From Paracoccaceae bacterium (lineage in GTDB: Bacteria; Pseudomonadota; Alphaproteobacteria; Rhodobacterales; Rhodobacteraceae): 64,000 bases of DNA. Below the pieces are notes generated by a model, which saw nothing but the letters and a program-made list of their open reading frames with translations, was not told the DNA's origin and ran no database searches. This document shows positions 37,194 to 47,764 of this stretch, in pieces; the stretch's first letter is position 1; every line of letters begins with the position of its first letter. Location: contig JANSXZ010000002.1 of NCBI GenBank assembly GCA_024742705.1, positions 1 to 64,000 of the forward strand. The letters run 5' to 3'. The position numbers and the translations under genes were made by a program.

Positions 37194-38111
37194 ATGGTTG
37201 ACTTGGGACTTTCGGCGGCACCGCCCGCGGGCGATCTGATCAAGGACGGATCCGAGGCGACATTCATGCAGGATGTGGTCGAGGAATCGAAAACGGTTCC
37301 GGTGATCGTGGATTTCTGGGCGCCGTGGTGCGGCCCCTGCAAGACGCTCGGCCCGATGCTGGAAAAGGCCGTGACCGCCGCCAAGGGCGCGGTGAAGATG
37401 GTCAAGATCAACGTGGACGAGGCACAGATGATCGCGGGCCAGCTGCGAATTCAGTCGATCCCCACGGTCTATGCCTTTTTCAACGGACAGCCGATTGACG
37501 GGTTTCAGGGCGCGGTGCCCGGCTCGGAGATTGACGCCTTCGTGGCGCGGGTTATCGCCGCATCGGGCGGCGAAGCTGGCGACGATGGCCTTGCCGAGGC
37601 AATCGAAGCCGCCGAGTCGATGCTGGCCGAAGGTGCCGCGGTGGATGCCGCGCAGACCTTTGCGGCCATCCTGGGAGAAGAACCGGCCAACGCGCCGGCT
37701 TATGGCGGCCTCGTGCGGGCGCATATCGCGCTGGGCGATCTGGATCAGGCCGAGGCGGTTCTGAACGGCGCGCCGGCCGAAATCTCGCGGTCGCCCGAAC
37801 TGGACGCGGCGCACGCCCAGTTGGCGCTGGCGCGGCAGGCAGCCGACGCAGGCCCGGTTGCCGAACTGATGCAGCAGGTCGAGGACGATCCCGGCAATCA
37901 TCAGGCGCGGTTCGATCTGGCCCTGGCGCTGCACGCCAACGGCAAGGTCGACGAGGCGGTGGCGCAATTGCTGGATCTGTTCCGGCGCGATCGCGAATGG
38001 AACGAAGGCGCGGCCAAAACGCAACTGTTCCAGATCTTCGATGCCCTGAAACCGAACGACCCGATTGTTCTGAACGGTCGCCGGAAACTCAGCTCGATGA
38101 TATTTGCCTAA
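37194..38111 (+). CDS. Thioredoxin-domain co-chaperone (YbbN/CnoX-like)
   Basis: 305 residues: a thioredoxin domain with active site WAPWCGPCK (about residues 43-51), followed by about 170 residues of TPR-like helices. YbbN-type proteins hold unfolding proteins and hand them to DnaK or GroEL, especially under oxidative stress. The intact CxxC means redox activity is possible, unlike E. coli YbbN, which lacks the second cysteine. 26 bases upstream of the next gene, likely co-transcribed. Confidence 0.92.
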   Translation: MVDLGLSAAPPAGDLIKDGSEATFMQDVVEESKTVPVIVDFWAPWCGPCKTLGPMLEKAVTAAKGAVKMVKINVDEAQMIAGQLRIQSIPTVYAFFNGQPIDGFQGAVPGSEIDAFVARVIAASGGEAGDDGLAEAIEAAESMLAEGAAVDAAQTFAAILGEEPANAPAYGGLVRAHIALGDLDQAEAVLNGAPAEISRSPELDAAHAQLALARQAADAGPVAELMQQVEDDPGNHQARFDLALALHANGKVDEAVAQLLDLFRRDREWNEGAAKTQLFQIFDALKPNDPIVLNGRRKLSSMIFA

Positions 38112-38137
38112 CCGCAACCCAGTGCTAGGTCCGCTGT

Positions 38138-38782
38138 ATGATAAAGCCCGCTGACCTGCCCGAGACCATTCCTGTATTTCCCCTGCCCGGCGCGCTTTTG
38201 CTGCCCCGGGCAAGGTTGCCCCTGCATCTTTTCGAACCGCGCTACCTGCAGATGTTCGAGGACAGCCTGAAATCGCCCACCCGTCTGATCGGCATGGTTC
38301 AGCCCAATGCCATAGCCGGACGCGACAAGAATGCGCTGCATCGCATCGGCTGCGCCGGGCGGATCACCCAGTTTTCCGAAACCGAGGACGGGCGCTATCT
38401 GATCACGCTCTCCGGGATATCGCGGTTTCGCGTCGTGAAGGAAGTGGCGGGTTTTTCGCCATATCGCCGGTGCGAGGTGGCATGGACAGGGTTCGAACGC
38501 GATCTGGGCGCGGCCGAGGACGATGCCGGGTTCGACCGGCCGTCGTTTCTGGATCTGCTGGGGCGCTACTTCGAAGCACGCCAGCTTTCCACCGATTGGG
38601 ACAGCCTGAAAGACGCCGAAAACGAACTTCTGATCAACTCGCTTTCGATGCTTCTGGATTTCGAACCCGAGGACAAGCAGGCCCTGCTGGAGGCGCCATC
38701 GCTGTCAACGCGGCGCGAAACGCTTGTCACGCTGATCGAATACACCCTGCGCGGCGGCAACAGCGAGGAAATGCTGCAATGA
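38138..38782 (+). CDS. LON N-terminal (substrate-binding) domain protein
   Basis: 214 residues, the N-terminal domain of Lon without ATPase or protease parts: [39 protein letters not shown] and FRVVKEV. Function is not established. It is co-oriented with the thioredoxin and Trm112-like genes and overlaps the latter by ATGA, so it is part of one operon. Confidence 0.9.
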   Translation: MIKPADLPETIPVFPLPGALLLPRARLPLHLFEPRYLQMFEDSLKSPTRLIGMVQPNAIAGRDKNALHRIGCAGRITQFSETEDGRYLITLSGISRFRVVKEVAGFSPYRRCEVAWTGFERDLGAAEDDAGFDRPSFLDLLGRYFEARQLSTDWDSLKDAENELLINSLSMLLDFEPEDKQALLEAPSLSTRRETLVTLIEYTLRGGNSEEMLQ

Positions 38783-38970
38783 CCGAACAGACCGAAACCC
38801 AGGAATTCGATCGCAGGATGCTCGAGGCGCTGATCTGCCCGGTTACCCACGGCACACTGGAATACGACCGCGCCGCGCAAGAACTGGTATCGGCGGCGGC
38901 CAATCTGGCCTTTCCCATCCGCAACGGCATCCCCGTGATGTTGGTCGATGAGGCCCGCACGCTGGACTGA
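38779..38970 (+). CDS. Trm112-like small protein
   Basis: 63 residues, with [16 protein letters not shown] and [12 protein letters not shown], the YcaR/Trm112 pattern. Eukaryotic Trm112 activates methyltransferases; the bacterial role is unclear. Only one cysteine of the usual CP motif region is present, so zinc binding is doubtful. Translationally coupled (ATGA) to the LON-domain gene; ends 7 bases before the convergent hydroxylase gene. Confidence 0.88.
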   Translation: MTEQTETQEFDRRMLEALICPVTHGTLEYDRAAQELVSAAANLAFPIRNGIPVMLVDEARTLD

Positions 38971-38977
38971 TCCGCCG

Positions 38978-40204
38978 TCAGATCTGCCGTCCCTGCAACA
39001 ACAGCGGCAAATCCCCGGTCAGGCCCGCCGCTTCGCGGATGAAACCGCGCCGCAGCCAAGGCATGGCGTTAACCGCACCCATTCCCATGTCACGCCCCAG
39101 GCGCAGCAAAGGGTTATCGTTTGAAAACAAACGGTTGAATGTATCTGTCGCCAGCGCCAGCGTGGCGACATCGAACCGCCGCCATTGCTGATAGCGCTCA
39201 AGCACCTGCACCGCGCCGATGTCCTCACCGCGCCGCGCCGCTTCTGTCAGCGTCTGCGCCAGCGCCGCGACATCGCGCAGACCGGCGTTCAGGCCCTGGC
39301 CCGCGATGGGATGCACACCATGCGCTGCGTCCCCGATCAACGCCAGCCGGTCGCCGATCATGGTCCGCGCCAGCGACAGCTCCAGAGGATAGCTGAACCG
39401 TTTGCCGGCCAAGGCGATATCGCCCAGGAAATCGCCGAACCGGGGGCGCAGCACCTCAAGATAATCGGCTTCGGGCAACCGGGCGATGCGGCGTGCGGCG
39501 GCGTCGGTTTCGCTCCAGACGATGGAACTGCGGTTGCCGGTCAGCGGCAGGATCGCCAGCGGCCCCGCCGGCATGAAGAACTGATGCGCCACGCCGCCAT
39601 GGGGCAGCGCGTGCTCGATCGCGCAGACCAGAGCGGTCTGGCCATAGCGCCACCCGATCCGGCGGATGCCGGCCCGGCGGGCGGTGCCGCTGTCGCGCCC
39701 GTCCGATCCGACCAGCACACGCGCCGTTATCTCACGGCCATCGGCCAGCGTGACCGTCGCGCCCGAGGGCGTGACCTTCTGATCGACAACCGCCGTACCG
39801 CCGATCCGTGAAAGGCCGGGCGTTTCGGCCATATGGCGCAACAGAGCGCGGCGCAGATGGCGGTCTTCGATCATGTGACCCATCGGGCCTTCCTCGATCT
39901 CGGCATGGTCGAAATGCATGAAAAACGCCGAAGGCCCGGTGCCGACGCGCCCATCGCCCACCTTGATCTCAAGCATGGGCTGGGCGTCAGCGGCGAGGTC
40001 GGGCCAAAGCCCCAGCGTGGCCAGCATCCGCTGCGCCCCCAGCGCCAGCGCATAGGACCGCCCGTCAAAGGCGTCCGATCCGCGAATGGTTTCGGTCAGC
40101 GCGTCGATCACCGTCACCCGGTGACCGCTCTGCGCCAGCGCGAGGGCCAGAACCGATCCGTTCAGCCCGCCGCCCACGATCACGATATCAGCGTCAAAGG
40201 TCAT
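38978..40204 (-). CDS. UbiH/COQ6-family FAD-dependent hydroxylase
   Basis: 408 residues. FAD Rossmann motif DADIVIVGGGLNGSVLALAL, the second FAD/NADPH block LVGSDGRDSGTAR, and LIGDAAHGVHPIAGQGLNAG. It is a probable ubiquinone ring hydroxylase; which ring position cannot be read (UbiH, UbiF and UbiL are too similar). The start is ATG 40204 (MTFDADIVIVG). Divergent from the amidase gene. Confidence 0.92.
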   Translation of the reverse strand: MTFDADIVIVGGGLNGSVLALALAQSGHRVTVIDALTETIRGSDAFDGRSYALALGAQRMLATLGLWPDLAADAQPMLEIKVGDGRVGTGPSAFFMHFDHAEIEEGPMGHMIEDRHLRRALLRHMAETPGLSRIGGTAVVDQKVTPSGATVTLADGREITARVLVGSDGRDSGTARRAGIRRIGWRYGQTALVCAIEHALPHGGVAHQFFMPAGPLAILPLTGNRSSIVWSETDAAARRIARLPEADYLEVLRPRFGDFLGDIALAGKRFSYPLELSLARTMIGDRLALIGDAAHGVHPIAGQGLNAGLRDVAALAQTLTEAARRGEDIGAVQVLERYQQWRRFDVATLALATDTFNRLFSNDNPLLRLGRDMGMGAVNAMPWLRRGFIREAAGLTGDLPLLLQGRQI

Positions 40205-40292
40205 GTCCGGCAATATGGTCGGGCGGCGGGGATTGTCCATGTGCATTGCTGTCGCTACCGTTTGCGCGACACCAGTAAAAAAGGGACGGGCA

Positions 40293-41621
40293 ATGCAGGA
40301 CTGGCTGACTATGACGGCATCCGATCTGGGCCGGGGAATCGCCGCGGGCGGGATCGATCCGGTGGCTTTGACGCAATGCTATCTCGATGCGATCGACGCG
40401 CATCCGTTGCGCGACCGGATCTATGCCCGCGTGACCGCCGACAGGGCGCTGCACGAAGCCCGCGCCGCGCAGGCCCGTGCCGCCGCCGGGCAACGCCTTT
40501 CGCCTCTCGACGGTGTACCGATCAGCTGGAAGGACCTGTTTGACACCGCCGGCATCGCCACCGAGGCCGGATCTGCCCTGTTGAAGGATCGGGTGCCTTC
40601 GCGCGACGCGCAGGTGCTGCGCAATGCCACCGCGCTGGGCACCGTCTGTCTGGGCAAGACGCACATGAGCGAGCTTGCGTTTTCCGGGCTGGGCTACAAT
40701 CCGGTGACCCAGACCCCACCTTGCGTGAACGACCCGGATGCGGTGCCGGGCGGTTCGTCGTCGGGGGCGGCGGCATCCGTGGCTTTCGGGCTGGCGGCCT
40801 GCGGCATCGGATCCGACACCGGCGGTTCGGTGCGGATACCCGCCGCCTGGAACGATCTGGTCGGGCTGAAGACCACGGCGGGGCGCATCGGCCTGGACGG
40901 CGTGGTGCCGCTGTGCCTGAAATTCGACACCATCGGCCCGCTGGCCCGGTCGGTCGAGGACGCCGCGGCGATGCTGGGTATACTGGAAGGGCGCAAGGGC
41001 CCGGATCTGCGCGGCGCACAACCGCGCGGGCGGCGGTTTGCCGCCTTGCAGACAGTGGCGATGGACGATCTGCGCGATGGCCCGCGCAAGGCCTACGAGG
41101 ACGCTGTGGCGCGCCTGACCGCCGCCGGCGCAGTGATCGAACCGATCGACCTGCCGGTGGTGCAGCGGGCAATGGACCTGACCGCGGTGCTTTATGCAAC
41201 CGAAGCCTACGGCCTGTGGCGCGACAAGATCGAGGCCAGCCCGGATCTGATGTACCCGCAGATCCTGGAACGGTTCCGCGGCGGGCGGGCGTTTTCTGCA
41301 CCGGATTATGTGGCCGGATGGCACGAGCTGGAAAAGTGCCGCGCAGAGTATCACGCCGCGACCCGAGGCTATGACGCGGTGATCTGCCCGACCGCCGCGA
41401 ACCTGCCGCCGAACCTCGAGCGGCTGAACAGCGATCACGCCTACTATGTCACCGAGAACCTTCTGACGTTGCGAAACACCCGGATCGGCAACCTGATGGG
41501 GCTTGCCGCGCTGACACTGCCCAGCGGGACGCCGGGCTGCGGTGTAATGCTGATGACAGCGCCGGGCAGCGAGGAACGCCTGCTGCGGCTGGGTGCGGCG
41601 GCCGAGGCGGCATTGTCCTAA
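40293..41621 (+). CDS. Amidase-signature family amidase
   Basis: 442 residues. The Ser-cisSer-Lys triad is readable: Lys in PISWKDLFD, and the two Ser in PGGSSSGAAASVAFG and GSDTGGSVRIPA. Members hydrolyse amides, including GatA, but no GatB/C is nearby and the C-terminus is shorter than GatA, so it is a stand-alone amidase of unknown substrate. The start is ATG 40293 (MQDWLTMTA) with AAGGGACGGG upstream. Confidence 0.92.
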   Translation: MQDWLTMTASDLGRGIAAGGIDPVALTQCYLDAIDAHPLRDRIYARVTADRALHEARAAQARAAAGQRLSPLDGVPISWKDLFDTAGIATEAGSALLKDRVPSRDAQVLRNATALGTVCLGKTHMSELAFSGLGYNPVTQTPPCVNDPDAVPGGSSSGAAASVAFGLAACGIGSDTGGSVRIPAAWNDLVGLKTTAGRIGLDGVVPLCLKFDTIGPLARSVEDAAAMLGILEGRKGPDLRGAQPRGRRFAALQTVAMDDLRDGPRKAYEDAVARLTAAGAVIEPIDLPVVQRAMDLTAVLYATEAYGLWRDKIEASPDLMYPQILERFRGGRAFSAPDYVAGWHELEKCRAEYHAATRGYDAVICPTAANLPPNLERLNSDHAYYVTENLLTLRNTRIGNLMGLAALTLPSGTPGCGVMLMTAPGSEERLLRLGAAAEAALS

Positions 41622-41729
41622 AAACCACAATTGCCTGAGAACGGTGTCCTTTTTCTGGACGCAAGCGGGGGGGCCATGTAATTTGCCTGAAAACGGGGCG
41701 CTCACGACCCCGGTTTAGAGGCAGTAGAG

Positions 41730-42917
41730 ATGGTTTTCCCCGAGCGGTTTTCGAACCTACCGGCGTACGCGTTCCCGCGCCTGCGCGCATTGCTGGACGG
41801 GCATGCGCCCGGCGGGCCCGTGGTGCATATGACGATCGGCGAACCGACACATCCGTTCCCCGCATGGGTAACCGATGAAATCGTCGCCAACTCGGGCGGT
41901 TTCAACGCCTACCCGCCGAACGAAGGCAGCGCCGCGCTACGCACGGCGATCACGCAGTGGGTTGCCCGGCGCTACGGCGTCACGCTGGACCCCGATGTGA
42001 ATGTGATGGCGCTGAACGGCACCCGCGAGGGGCTCTACAATGCCGCGATGGCGCTTTGTCCGGAACGCAAGGACGGCGCGGTGCCCGCGGTTCTCATGCC
42101 CAACCCGTTCTACCAGGTCTATATGATCGCCGCGCTGTCGGTCGGCGCCGAGCCGGTTTTCGTGCCGGCCACCGGGCAATCGGGCCACCTGCCCGACTAT
42201 GGCGCCCTGCCCGAAGAGATCCTGCGCCGCACCGCCATCGTTTACATCTGTTCGCCCGCCAATCCACAGGGCGCGGTGGCCAGCGCCGATTATTGGCGCA
42301 ACCTGATCGAAATGGCCGAAACCTACGATTTCCGCATTTTCGCGGATGAATGCTATTCCGAGATCTACCGCGATGCGCCGCCAGTGGGCGCCTTGCAGGT
42401 GGTTCAGGAGATGGGCGCCGATCCAGAAAGGGTATTGGCCTTTCATTCGCTGTCAAAGCGGTCGAACCTGCCGGGCCTGAGATCGGGGTTTATCGCCGGC
42501 GGCCCCGAAACCATCGCCGCCGCGCGGCAATTGCGGGCCTATGCCGGCACGCCCTTGCCGCTTCCGTTGCAAGCTGCTGCCACAAAGGTCTGGCAGGATG
42601 AGGCCCACGTGATCGAGAATCGGGCTCTCTATGCCGAAAAATACCGGATCGCCGACGAAATCATGGCGGATGTGCCGGGCTATCACAGCCCCGAGGCCGG
42701 GTTTTTCCTGTGGTTGCCTGTTGCAGACGGCGAAGCGGCAACCTTGCGGGCATGGCGCGAAACCGGGGTCAGGGTTCTGCCCGGCGCCTACCTTGGGCGC
42801 GATGTGGACGGACAGAACCCCGGCGCGGGATACATCAGGGTGGCCATGGTCGCCCCAAGAAATGAAATGCAGGACGGGCTGACACGGCTCCGTGATTGTT
42901 TGTACGGCAAAGACTGA
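41730..42917 (+). CDS. Aminotransferase class I/II, DapC-like
   Basis: 395 residues, fold-type I PLP enzyme. The lysine is in HSLSKRSNLPGLRSGF, matching succinyldiaminopimelate transaminases (DapC) of lysine and peptidoglycan synthesis. Substrate assignment by motif is reasonable but not certain. It ends 9 bases before ftsK, an unusual but tight arrangement that suggests co-transcription. Confidence 0.88.
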   Translation: MVFPERFSNLPAYAFPRLRALLDGHAPGGPVVHMTIGEPTHPFPAWVTDEIVANSGGFNAYPPNEGSAALRTAITQWVARRYGVTLDPDVNVMALNGTREGLYNAAMALCPERKDGAVPAVLMPNPFYQVYMIAALSVGAEPVFVPATGQSGHLPDYGALPEEILRRTAIVYICSPANPQGAVASADYWRNLIEMAETYDFRIFADECYSEIYRDAPPVGALQVVQEMGADPERVLAFHSLSKRSNLPGLRSGFIAGGPETIAAARQLRAYAGTPLPLPLQAAATKVWQDEAHVIENRALYAEKYRIADEIMADVPGYHSPEAGFFLWLPVADGEAATLRAWRETGVRVLPGAYLGRDVDGQNPGAGYIRVAMVAPRNEMQDGLTRLRDCLYGKD

Positions 42918-42926
42918 GGAAGACGC

Positions 42927-45917
42927 ATGGCGTATGATTATCGCAGCCGCGACCCGTTGCTGGACAGTTCCATGCAGGCGGCCATCGAAAGACGTGGCAA
43001 GGAGCTGATCGGTGTCATGCTGATCGCCATGGGATTGATGGCGGCGGCCATGATCGCATCGTACACGCCGGAAGATCCGAACTGGATGGTGTCGACGGAT
43101 GCGCCGGTGCAGAACTGGATGGGCCGGATCGGTGCATCCATCGCCGCGCCGCTTTTCATGATCGTCGGCTGGGGGGCTTGGTCGATTCCCCTGATCCTGC
43201 TGGCCTGGGGCCTCCGGCTTGCGCTGCATCAGGGCGAAGACCGCGCGTTGGGGAGGTTGATCTTTGCACCGATCGCCGTGGTGCTTTCTGCGATCTACGC
43301 CGCGACGCTGGTGCCCGGCGATGGCTGGACCGCGACGCACAGCTTCGGGCTGGGCGGTCTGTTCGGCGATACGGTCATGGGTGCGGTTCTGACCGCGGCC
43401 CCGATGACATCGCATACCGCCGTCAAACTGTCTTCGCTGGGTCTGGGCGTGGCGATGACCGCGACGTTGTGCTTTGTGCTGGGCTTTACCTGGCCGGAAA
43501 TGAAGCGGCTTTTCTGGTTTGGTGTGGTCGGTGTGATCATGACCTATGCCCATGTCACCCGCGCCGCCGGTCAGGGCGCGGTCGGCGTGATGGCCATGTC
43601 GCAGGAGGTCAGGGCGCGGCGCGCGGAACGCACCGAACGCGCGCGGCTGGATGCCGAACAGCTGATCATCGAGCCCGAGGTGATCCAGCACCTGAACGCA
43701 CAGACCGTGGCCGAGCCGGTGGTGCCCAAACCCAGCCTGCTGGCGCGGATGCCTGCCTTTATCAAACGCCCCGAGCCGATGCCCGAACCCGAACTGATCG
43801 AACCGCAACCCAGGACGCAGATCGACGAGATGCCCGGCGAAGAGCGTATTCGCGCCAAGATCGCGGATGTCATCAAACAGCGCGTGCGGCAGAATTCCGT
43901 TGCGCAGGATCTGCCGCTGACCAAGGGCCGCGGGCGCAGGCCCGATCCCCTTGTGCTGGACACCACGCCGCGCAGCGGTCTGCCGCCGGAACCGCCGGTC
44001 ACCGCGAAACGCGCGGCGGATGCTTTCCCGCCGCTGGCGCCCACCACATCCCAACCGGCCACCGCGCGGTCGCGTGGCCCGGCCCCGGCCGCGCATGCTG
44101 TGCAGAACGCCGCGCCCAATCCGGCGCCGCGCGCGGTGCAGCCGCAGCCCACCGTCGTTGTACAGTCAGGCACCGATCCTGTTGTACCCAAGGCCGCGCC
44201 GATGGTCGAAGACGCGCAGGAACCCGATACGGTGATCAGCCAGGTCATGGCCCGCATGGCGGTGCCTCCGCGCGCCACCGAAGCGGCCGCCGCGGCGGTC
44301 ATGCCGCGCAACGTTGTACAGAACCCGATCCGCAAGCCCGCCGCCCCGTCGCGGCGCGCCCAGGCCGAAGCCCAGCCCGCGCTGGCCTTCGACGATGAGA
44401 TGTCGGGCTACGAACTGCCGCCTCTGGGCCTGCTGGCCAGCCCCGATCTGACCGAGCGGCATCACCTTTCCGACGACGCGCTGGCCGAAAACGCACGGAT
44501 GCTTGAAAACGTTCTGGACGACTATGGCGTCAAGGGCGAAATCGTCAGTGTCCGCCCCGGTCCGGTCGTGACGATGTACGAACTGGAACCGGCGCCGGGC
44601 CTCAAGGCGAGCCGCGTGATCGGTCTGGCAGATGATATCGCGCGCTCGATGTCGGCGCTTTCGGCGCGGGTTTCGACAGTGCCGGGCCGGTCGGTCATCG
44701 GGATCGAACTGCCAAACAACGATATCGAAAAGGTGATGCTGCGCGAAATCCTGGCCTCGCGCGATTTCGGCGACAGCACGATGCGTCTGCCGTTGGCTCT
44801 GGGCAAGGACATCGGCGGCGGCAGCGTTGTCGCCAACCTTGCCAAGATGCCGCATCTTCTGATCGCCGGCACCACCGGATCGGGCAAATCCGTGGCGATC
44901 AACACCATGATCCTCAGCCTTCTCTACAAACTCACCCCGGATGAATGCCGTCTGATCATGATCGACCCCAAGATGCTGGAACTGAGCGTCTATGACGGCA
45001 TCCCGCATCTTCTGTCGCCGGTCGTGACCGACCCCAAGAAGGCCGTCGTGGCATTGAAATGGGTCGTTGGAGAGATGGAGGAACGCTATCGCAAGATGTC
45101 CAAGATGGGCGTGCGCAACATCGAAGGCTACAACGGCCGCGTGCGCGAGGCGCTGGAAAAAGGCGAGCTGTTCAGCCGCACGGTGCAGACAGGGTTTGAC
45201 GAAGACACCGGCGAACCGCTGTTCGAAACCGAGGAATCCACCCCCGAGATCCTGCCCTTCATCGTTGTGATCGTGGATGAAATGGCCGATCTGATGATGG
45301 TCGCCGGCAAGGAAATCGAAGCCTGCATCCAGCGTCTGGCACAGATGGCGCGCGCCAGCGGCATCCATCTTATCATGGCCACGCAGCGGCCGTCGGTGGA
45401 TGTGATCACCGGCACGATCAAGGCCAACTTTCCCACCCGCATCTCGTTTCAGGTGACGTCGAAGATCGACAGCCGGACCATTCTGGGCGAAATGGGCGCC
45501 GAACAGCTTCTGGGCATGGGCGACATGCTGTACATGGCCGGGGGATCCAAGATCATGCGCTGTCACGGCCCCTTTGTCAGCGACCAGGAAGTTGAGGAGA
45601 TCGTCAACCACCTCAAGGCGTTCGGGCCGCCCTCATATGTGGGTACGGTTCTCGACGGCCCCAGCGAAGACCGCGAAAGCGACATCGACGCGGTGCTGGG
45701 ACTGGGTGGCAACACCGATGGCGAGGACGCGCTGTACGACACCGCGGTACAGATCGTCATCAAGGACCGCAAATGCTCGACATCCTACATCCAGCGCAAG
45801 CTGGCAATCGGCTACAACAAGGCCGCCCGGCTTGTCGAACAGATGGAGGACGAAGGCCTTGTGTCGCCGGCCAACCACGTCGGCAAACGCGAAATCCTGG
45901 TGCCCGAACAGCAATAG
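42927..45917 (+). CDS. ftsK: DNA translocase FtsK
   Basis: 996 residues. An N-terminal block of membrane segments (about residues 30-215) anchors it at the septum. A long Pro/Ala-rich linker follows (about 220-490), then the RecA-like motor with Walker [14 protein letters not shown] and Walker [14 protein letters not shown]. The C-terminal winged-helix gamma domain ends [17 protein letters not shown] and reads KOPS sequences. It moves chromosome ends to dif for XerCD resolution at division. Confidence 0.96.
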   Translation: MAYDYRSRDPLLDSSMQAAIERRGKELIGVMLIAMGLMAAAMIASYTPEDPNWMVSTDAPVQNWMGRIGASIAAPLFMIVGWGAWSIPLILLAWGLRLALHQGEDRALGRLIFAPIAVVLSAIYAATLVPGDGWTATHSFGLGGLFGDTVMGAVLTAAPMTSHTAVKLSSLGLGVAMTATLCFVLGFTWPEMKRLFWFGVVGVIMTYAHVTRAAGQGAVGVMAMSQEVRARRAERTERARLDAEQLIIEPEVIQHLNAQTVAEPVVPKPSLLARMPAFIKRPEPMPEPELIEPQPRTQIDEMPGEERIRAKIADVIKQRVRQNSVAQDLPLTKGRGRRPDPLVLDTTPRSGLPPEPPVTAKRAADAFPPLAPTTSQPATARSRGPAPAAHAVQNAAPNPAPRAVQPQPTVVVQSGTDPVVPKAAPMVEDAQEPDTVISQVMARMAVPPRATEAAAAAVMPRNVVQNPIRKPAAPSRRAQAEAQPALAFDDEMSGYELPPLGLLASPDLTERHHLSDDALAENARMLENVLDDYGVKGEIVSVRPGPVVTMYELEPAPGLKASRVIGLADDIARSMSALSARVSTVPGRSVIGIELPNNDIEKVMLREILASRDFGDSTMRLPLALGKDIGGGSVVANLAKMPHLLIAGTTGSGKSVAINTMILSLLYKLTPDECRLIMIDPKMLELSVYDGIPHLLSPVVTDPKKAVVALKWVVGEMEERYRKMSKMGVRNIEGYNGRVREALEKGELFSRTVQTGFDEDTGEPLFETEESTPEILPFIVVIVDEMADLMMVAGKEIEACIQRLAQMARASGIHLIMATQRPSVDVITGTIKANFPTRISFQVTSKIDSRTILGEMGAEQLLGMGDMLYMAGGSKIMRCHGPFVSDQEVEEIVNHLKAFGPPSYVGTVLDGPSEDRESDIDAVLGLGGNTDGEDALYDTAVQIVIKDRKCSTSYIQRKLAIGYNKAARLVEQMEDEGLVSPANHVGKREILVPEQQ

Positions 45918-45996
45918 CGGCGGGCGGGCGCCGTGCGGGTGCAAAATGCCGGAACAGAGATCTGGTATCGCGCCCGACCGTGGTTAGATTGTGTAT

Positions 45997-46590
45997 ATGA
46001 AACACATCATCGCCGCCGTCTTCTGCCTTGCCATCGCACCCGCCGCCACAGCCGAGCAGGTGCCACTGGCCGATCTTTCACGCTATCTGACCGGCATCGA
46101 GGACGCCCAGGCGCCATTCCGGCAGTTCAATGACGACGGCAGCGAATCGACAGGCCGCTTCTATCTGAAGCGCCCCGGGCGGATGCGTTTTGAATATGAC
46201 CCGCCCGAGGCCGCGCTGGTCGTGGCCGGCGGTGGGGCCGTCGTGATTTTCGACGGCAAATCGAACCAGCCGGCGGAAACCTACCCGCTGAAACGCACAC
46301 CTCTGGGGCTGATTCTCGAAGGGGTTGTCGATCTGGAAGCGGCGGATATGGTCGTCGGCCATGTGTTCGACGGCACCCATACGATCATCCGCGCGCAGGA
46401 TCCCGAAAACCCGGAATACGGCAGCATCGATCTGTTCTTCGGTCACGCACCGCTGACGCTGGACCGTTGGGTTGTGAATGACGGCGCCGGGGGGCGCACG
46501 ATGGTCGATCTGGGCCCGCTCGACACATCGAAACGCCTGGGCAACAACCTGTTCAACACGACGCTGGTGGGCGACCGTATCGAACGCTGA
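45997..46590 (+). CDS. lolA: Outer-membrane lipoprotein carrier LolA-like protein
   Basis: 197 residues: signal peptide (AAVFCLAIAPAATA), then a LolA half-barrel pattern (GRFYLKRPGRMRFEYDPP, FDGKSNQPAETYPL). It shuttles lipoproteins across the periplasm from LolCDE to the outer membrane. The start is ATG 45997; a GTG two codons earlier is possible. It lies 79 bases after ftsK, an order common in Rhodobacterales. Confidence 0.9.
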   Translation: MKHIIAAVFCLAIAPAATAEQVPLADLSRYLTGIEDAQAPFRQFNDDGSESTGRFYLKRPGRMRFEYDPPEAALVVAGGGAVVIFDGKSNQPAETYPLKRTPLGLILEGVVDLEAADMVVGHVFDGTHTIIRAQDPENPEYGSIDLFFGHAPLTLDRWVVNDGAGGRTMVDLGPLDTSKRLGNNLFNTTLVGDRIER

Positions 46591-46593
46591 CGC

Positions 46594-47187
46594 CTAGCTG
46601 CGCCCGCGGCGTTTGCAGGTCGCCAGTTGCACCTGGTACATGTTCGCGCGCTGCTGCACCTCGCCTGACACCCGTACCAGCCAGCTCTTGCGGTTGTACG
46701 ATCCGCGGGCAAAGCCGGTATGGCCTTCATGATAGGCCAGATACTGGTTGCGCGCGTCGTGCAGGGCGATGCCGTTGCGTTCGCGGGTCTTGGCCATGTA
46801 CCAGCCCATGAAATCGGTCGCATCACGGATCCGGTCGCGTTTGGCCGACCGTTTTCCGGTCTCGCGGCGGTATTCATCCCATGTGCCATCCAGAGCCTGG
46901 GCATAGCCGAATGCGCTGCTTTGCCGGCCCATCGGGATCACGCCCATGGCGAACCGATAGGGCGTGCGGGCGTTGCCGATGAATTTGCTTTCCTGGTGAA
47001 TGGTGGCCATCTGCACATGCACGGGCACGCCCCAGCGACGCTCGGTCGCCCGGAAGGCCTTCAGGTAGGACGGGCGCTCACTGACGATGCTGCATGCGTT
47101 ATCCAGATTGCGGGGCGGCGAATTGTATCCGCCCCCACAGGCTGCCAGAATCAGCAACAAAGCCATTGCGCGAAGAGTTCTGCTCAT
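46594..47187 (-). CDS. Lytic transglycosylase-like (SLT) lipoprotein
   Basis: 197 residues. Lipobox LILAACGGG (Cys about residue 17). The SLT fold is indicated by ATIHQESKFIGNARTP (Glu as catalytic acid) and the later AFGYAQALDGTWDEY and QYLAYHEGHTGFARG. It should cleave peptidoglycan to 1,6-anhydro products at the outer membrane. The start is ATG 47187, with GAGAGGCAG upstream. It converges with lolA (3-base gap). Confidence 0.87.
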   Translation of the reverse strand: MSRTLRAMALLLILAACGGGYNSPPRNLDNACSIVSERPSYLKAFRATERRWGVPVHVQMATIHQESKFIGNARTPYRFAMGVIPMGRQSSAFGYAQALDGTWDEYRRETGKRSAKRDRIRDATDFMGWYMAKTRERNGIALHDARNQYLAYHEGHTGFARGSYNRKSWLVRVSGEVQQRANMYQVQLATCKRRGRS

Positions 47188-47401
47188 CTGCCTCTCGCTT
47201 TTATCTTGTTTTTTCCAGCGTACCCGATCGTCCCGCATGTGAAAACAGCCTTTGCGCCGCGAGGACATCAATTGGTTGTGCTGCACACCTGAAACGGTAC
47301 TGTCGGAATCTGGTTCACAGACTGTTTCCGCCAAATATGTGGCAATTGTTGGACATCACGCGCAAAAGTCGTCTAAAAGTTGCCACAAGAGGCGAAGGAA
47401 C

Positions 47402-47728
47402 ATGATGAAAGCTCGTGCAAAATACTACCTGGGTCAGGTCGTCCGCCACAAGAAGCACCCCTTTCGGGGCGTTGTCTTTGATGTGGATCCTCAGTTTTCC
47501 AACACCGAGGAATGGTATCAGGCCATCCCCGAGGACAGCAGACCCGTGAAGAACCAGCCGTTTTACCACCTCCTGGCGGAAAACGATCAAAGCTATTACG
47601 TGGCGTATGTGTCGGAACAGAACCTGGTGGCCGATTATTCGGGCGAACCGGTGGACCACCCGGACATCGATGACATGTTCGGGCCGTTCCAGGACGGCGC
47701 ATATCCCTTGCATTTCCAACTGAACTGA
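47402..47728 (+). CDS. hspQ: Heat shock protein HspQ
   Basis: 108 residues (MMKARAKYYLGQVVRHKKHP, DVDPQFSNTEEWY). HspQ binds hemimethylated DNA in E. coli and acts as a Lon specificity enhancer. The start is the first of two adjacent ATG codons, AAGGAAC being 5-8 bases upstream. I could not find a clear RpoH promoter in the preceding 214 bases. Confidence 0.93.
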   Translation: MMKARAKYYLGQVVRHKKHPFRGVVFDVDPQFSNTEEWYQAIPEDSRPVKNQPFYHLLAENDQSYYVAYVSEQNLVADYSGEPVDHPDIDDMFGPFQDGAYPLHFQLN

Positions 47729-47731
47729 ACA

Positions 47732-47754
47732 GGGGCGCGCGGCTTGCGCGCCCC
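47732..47754. terminator. Strong GC hairpin between convergent hspQ and ggt
   Basis: GGGGCGCGC pairs perfectly with GCGCGCCCC around a 5-base loop. There is no T run on either strand, so termination may be weak or rho-assisted. Its place between two convergent stops supports a shared terminator. Confidence 0.55.
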
Positions 47755-47764
47755 CGCAGCCACA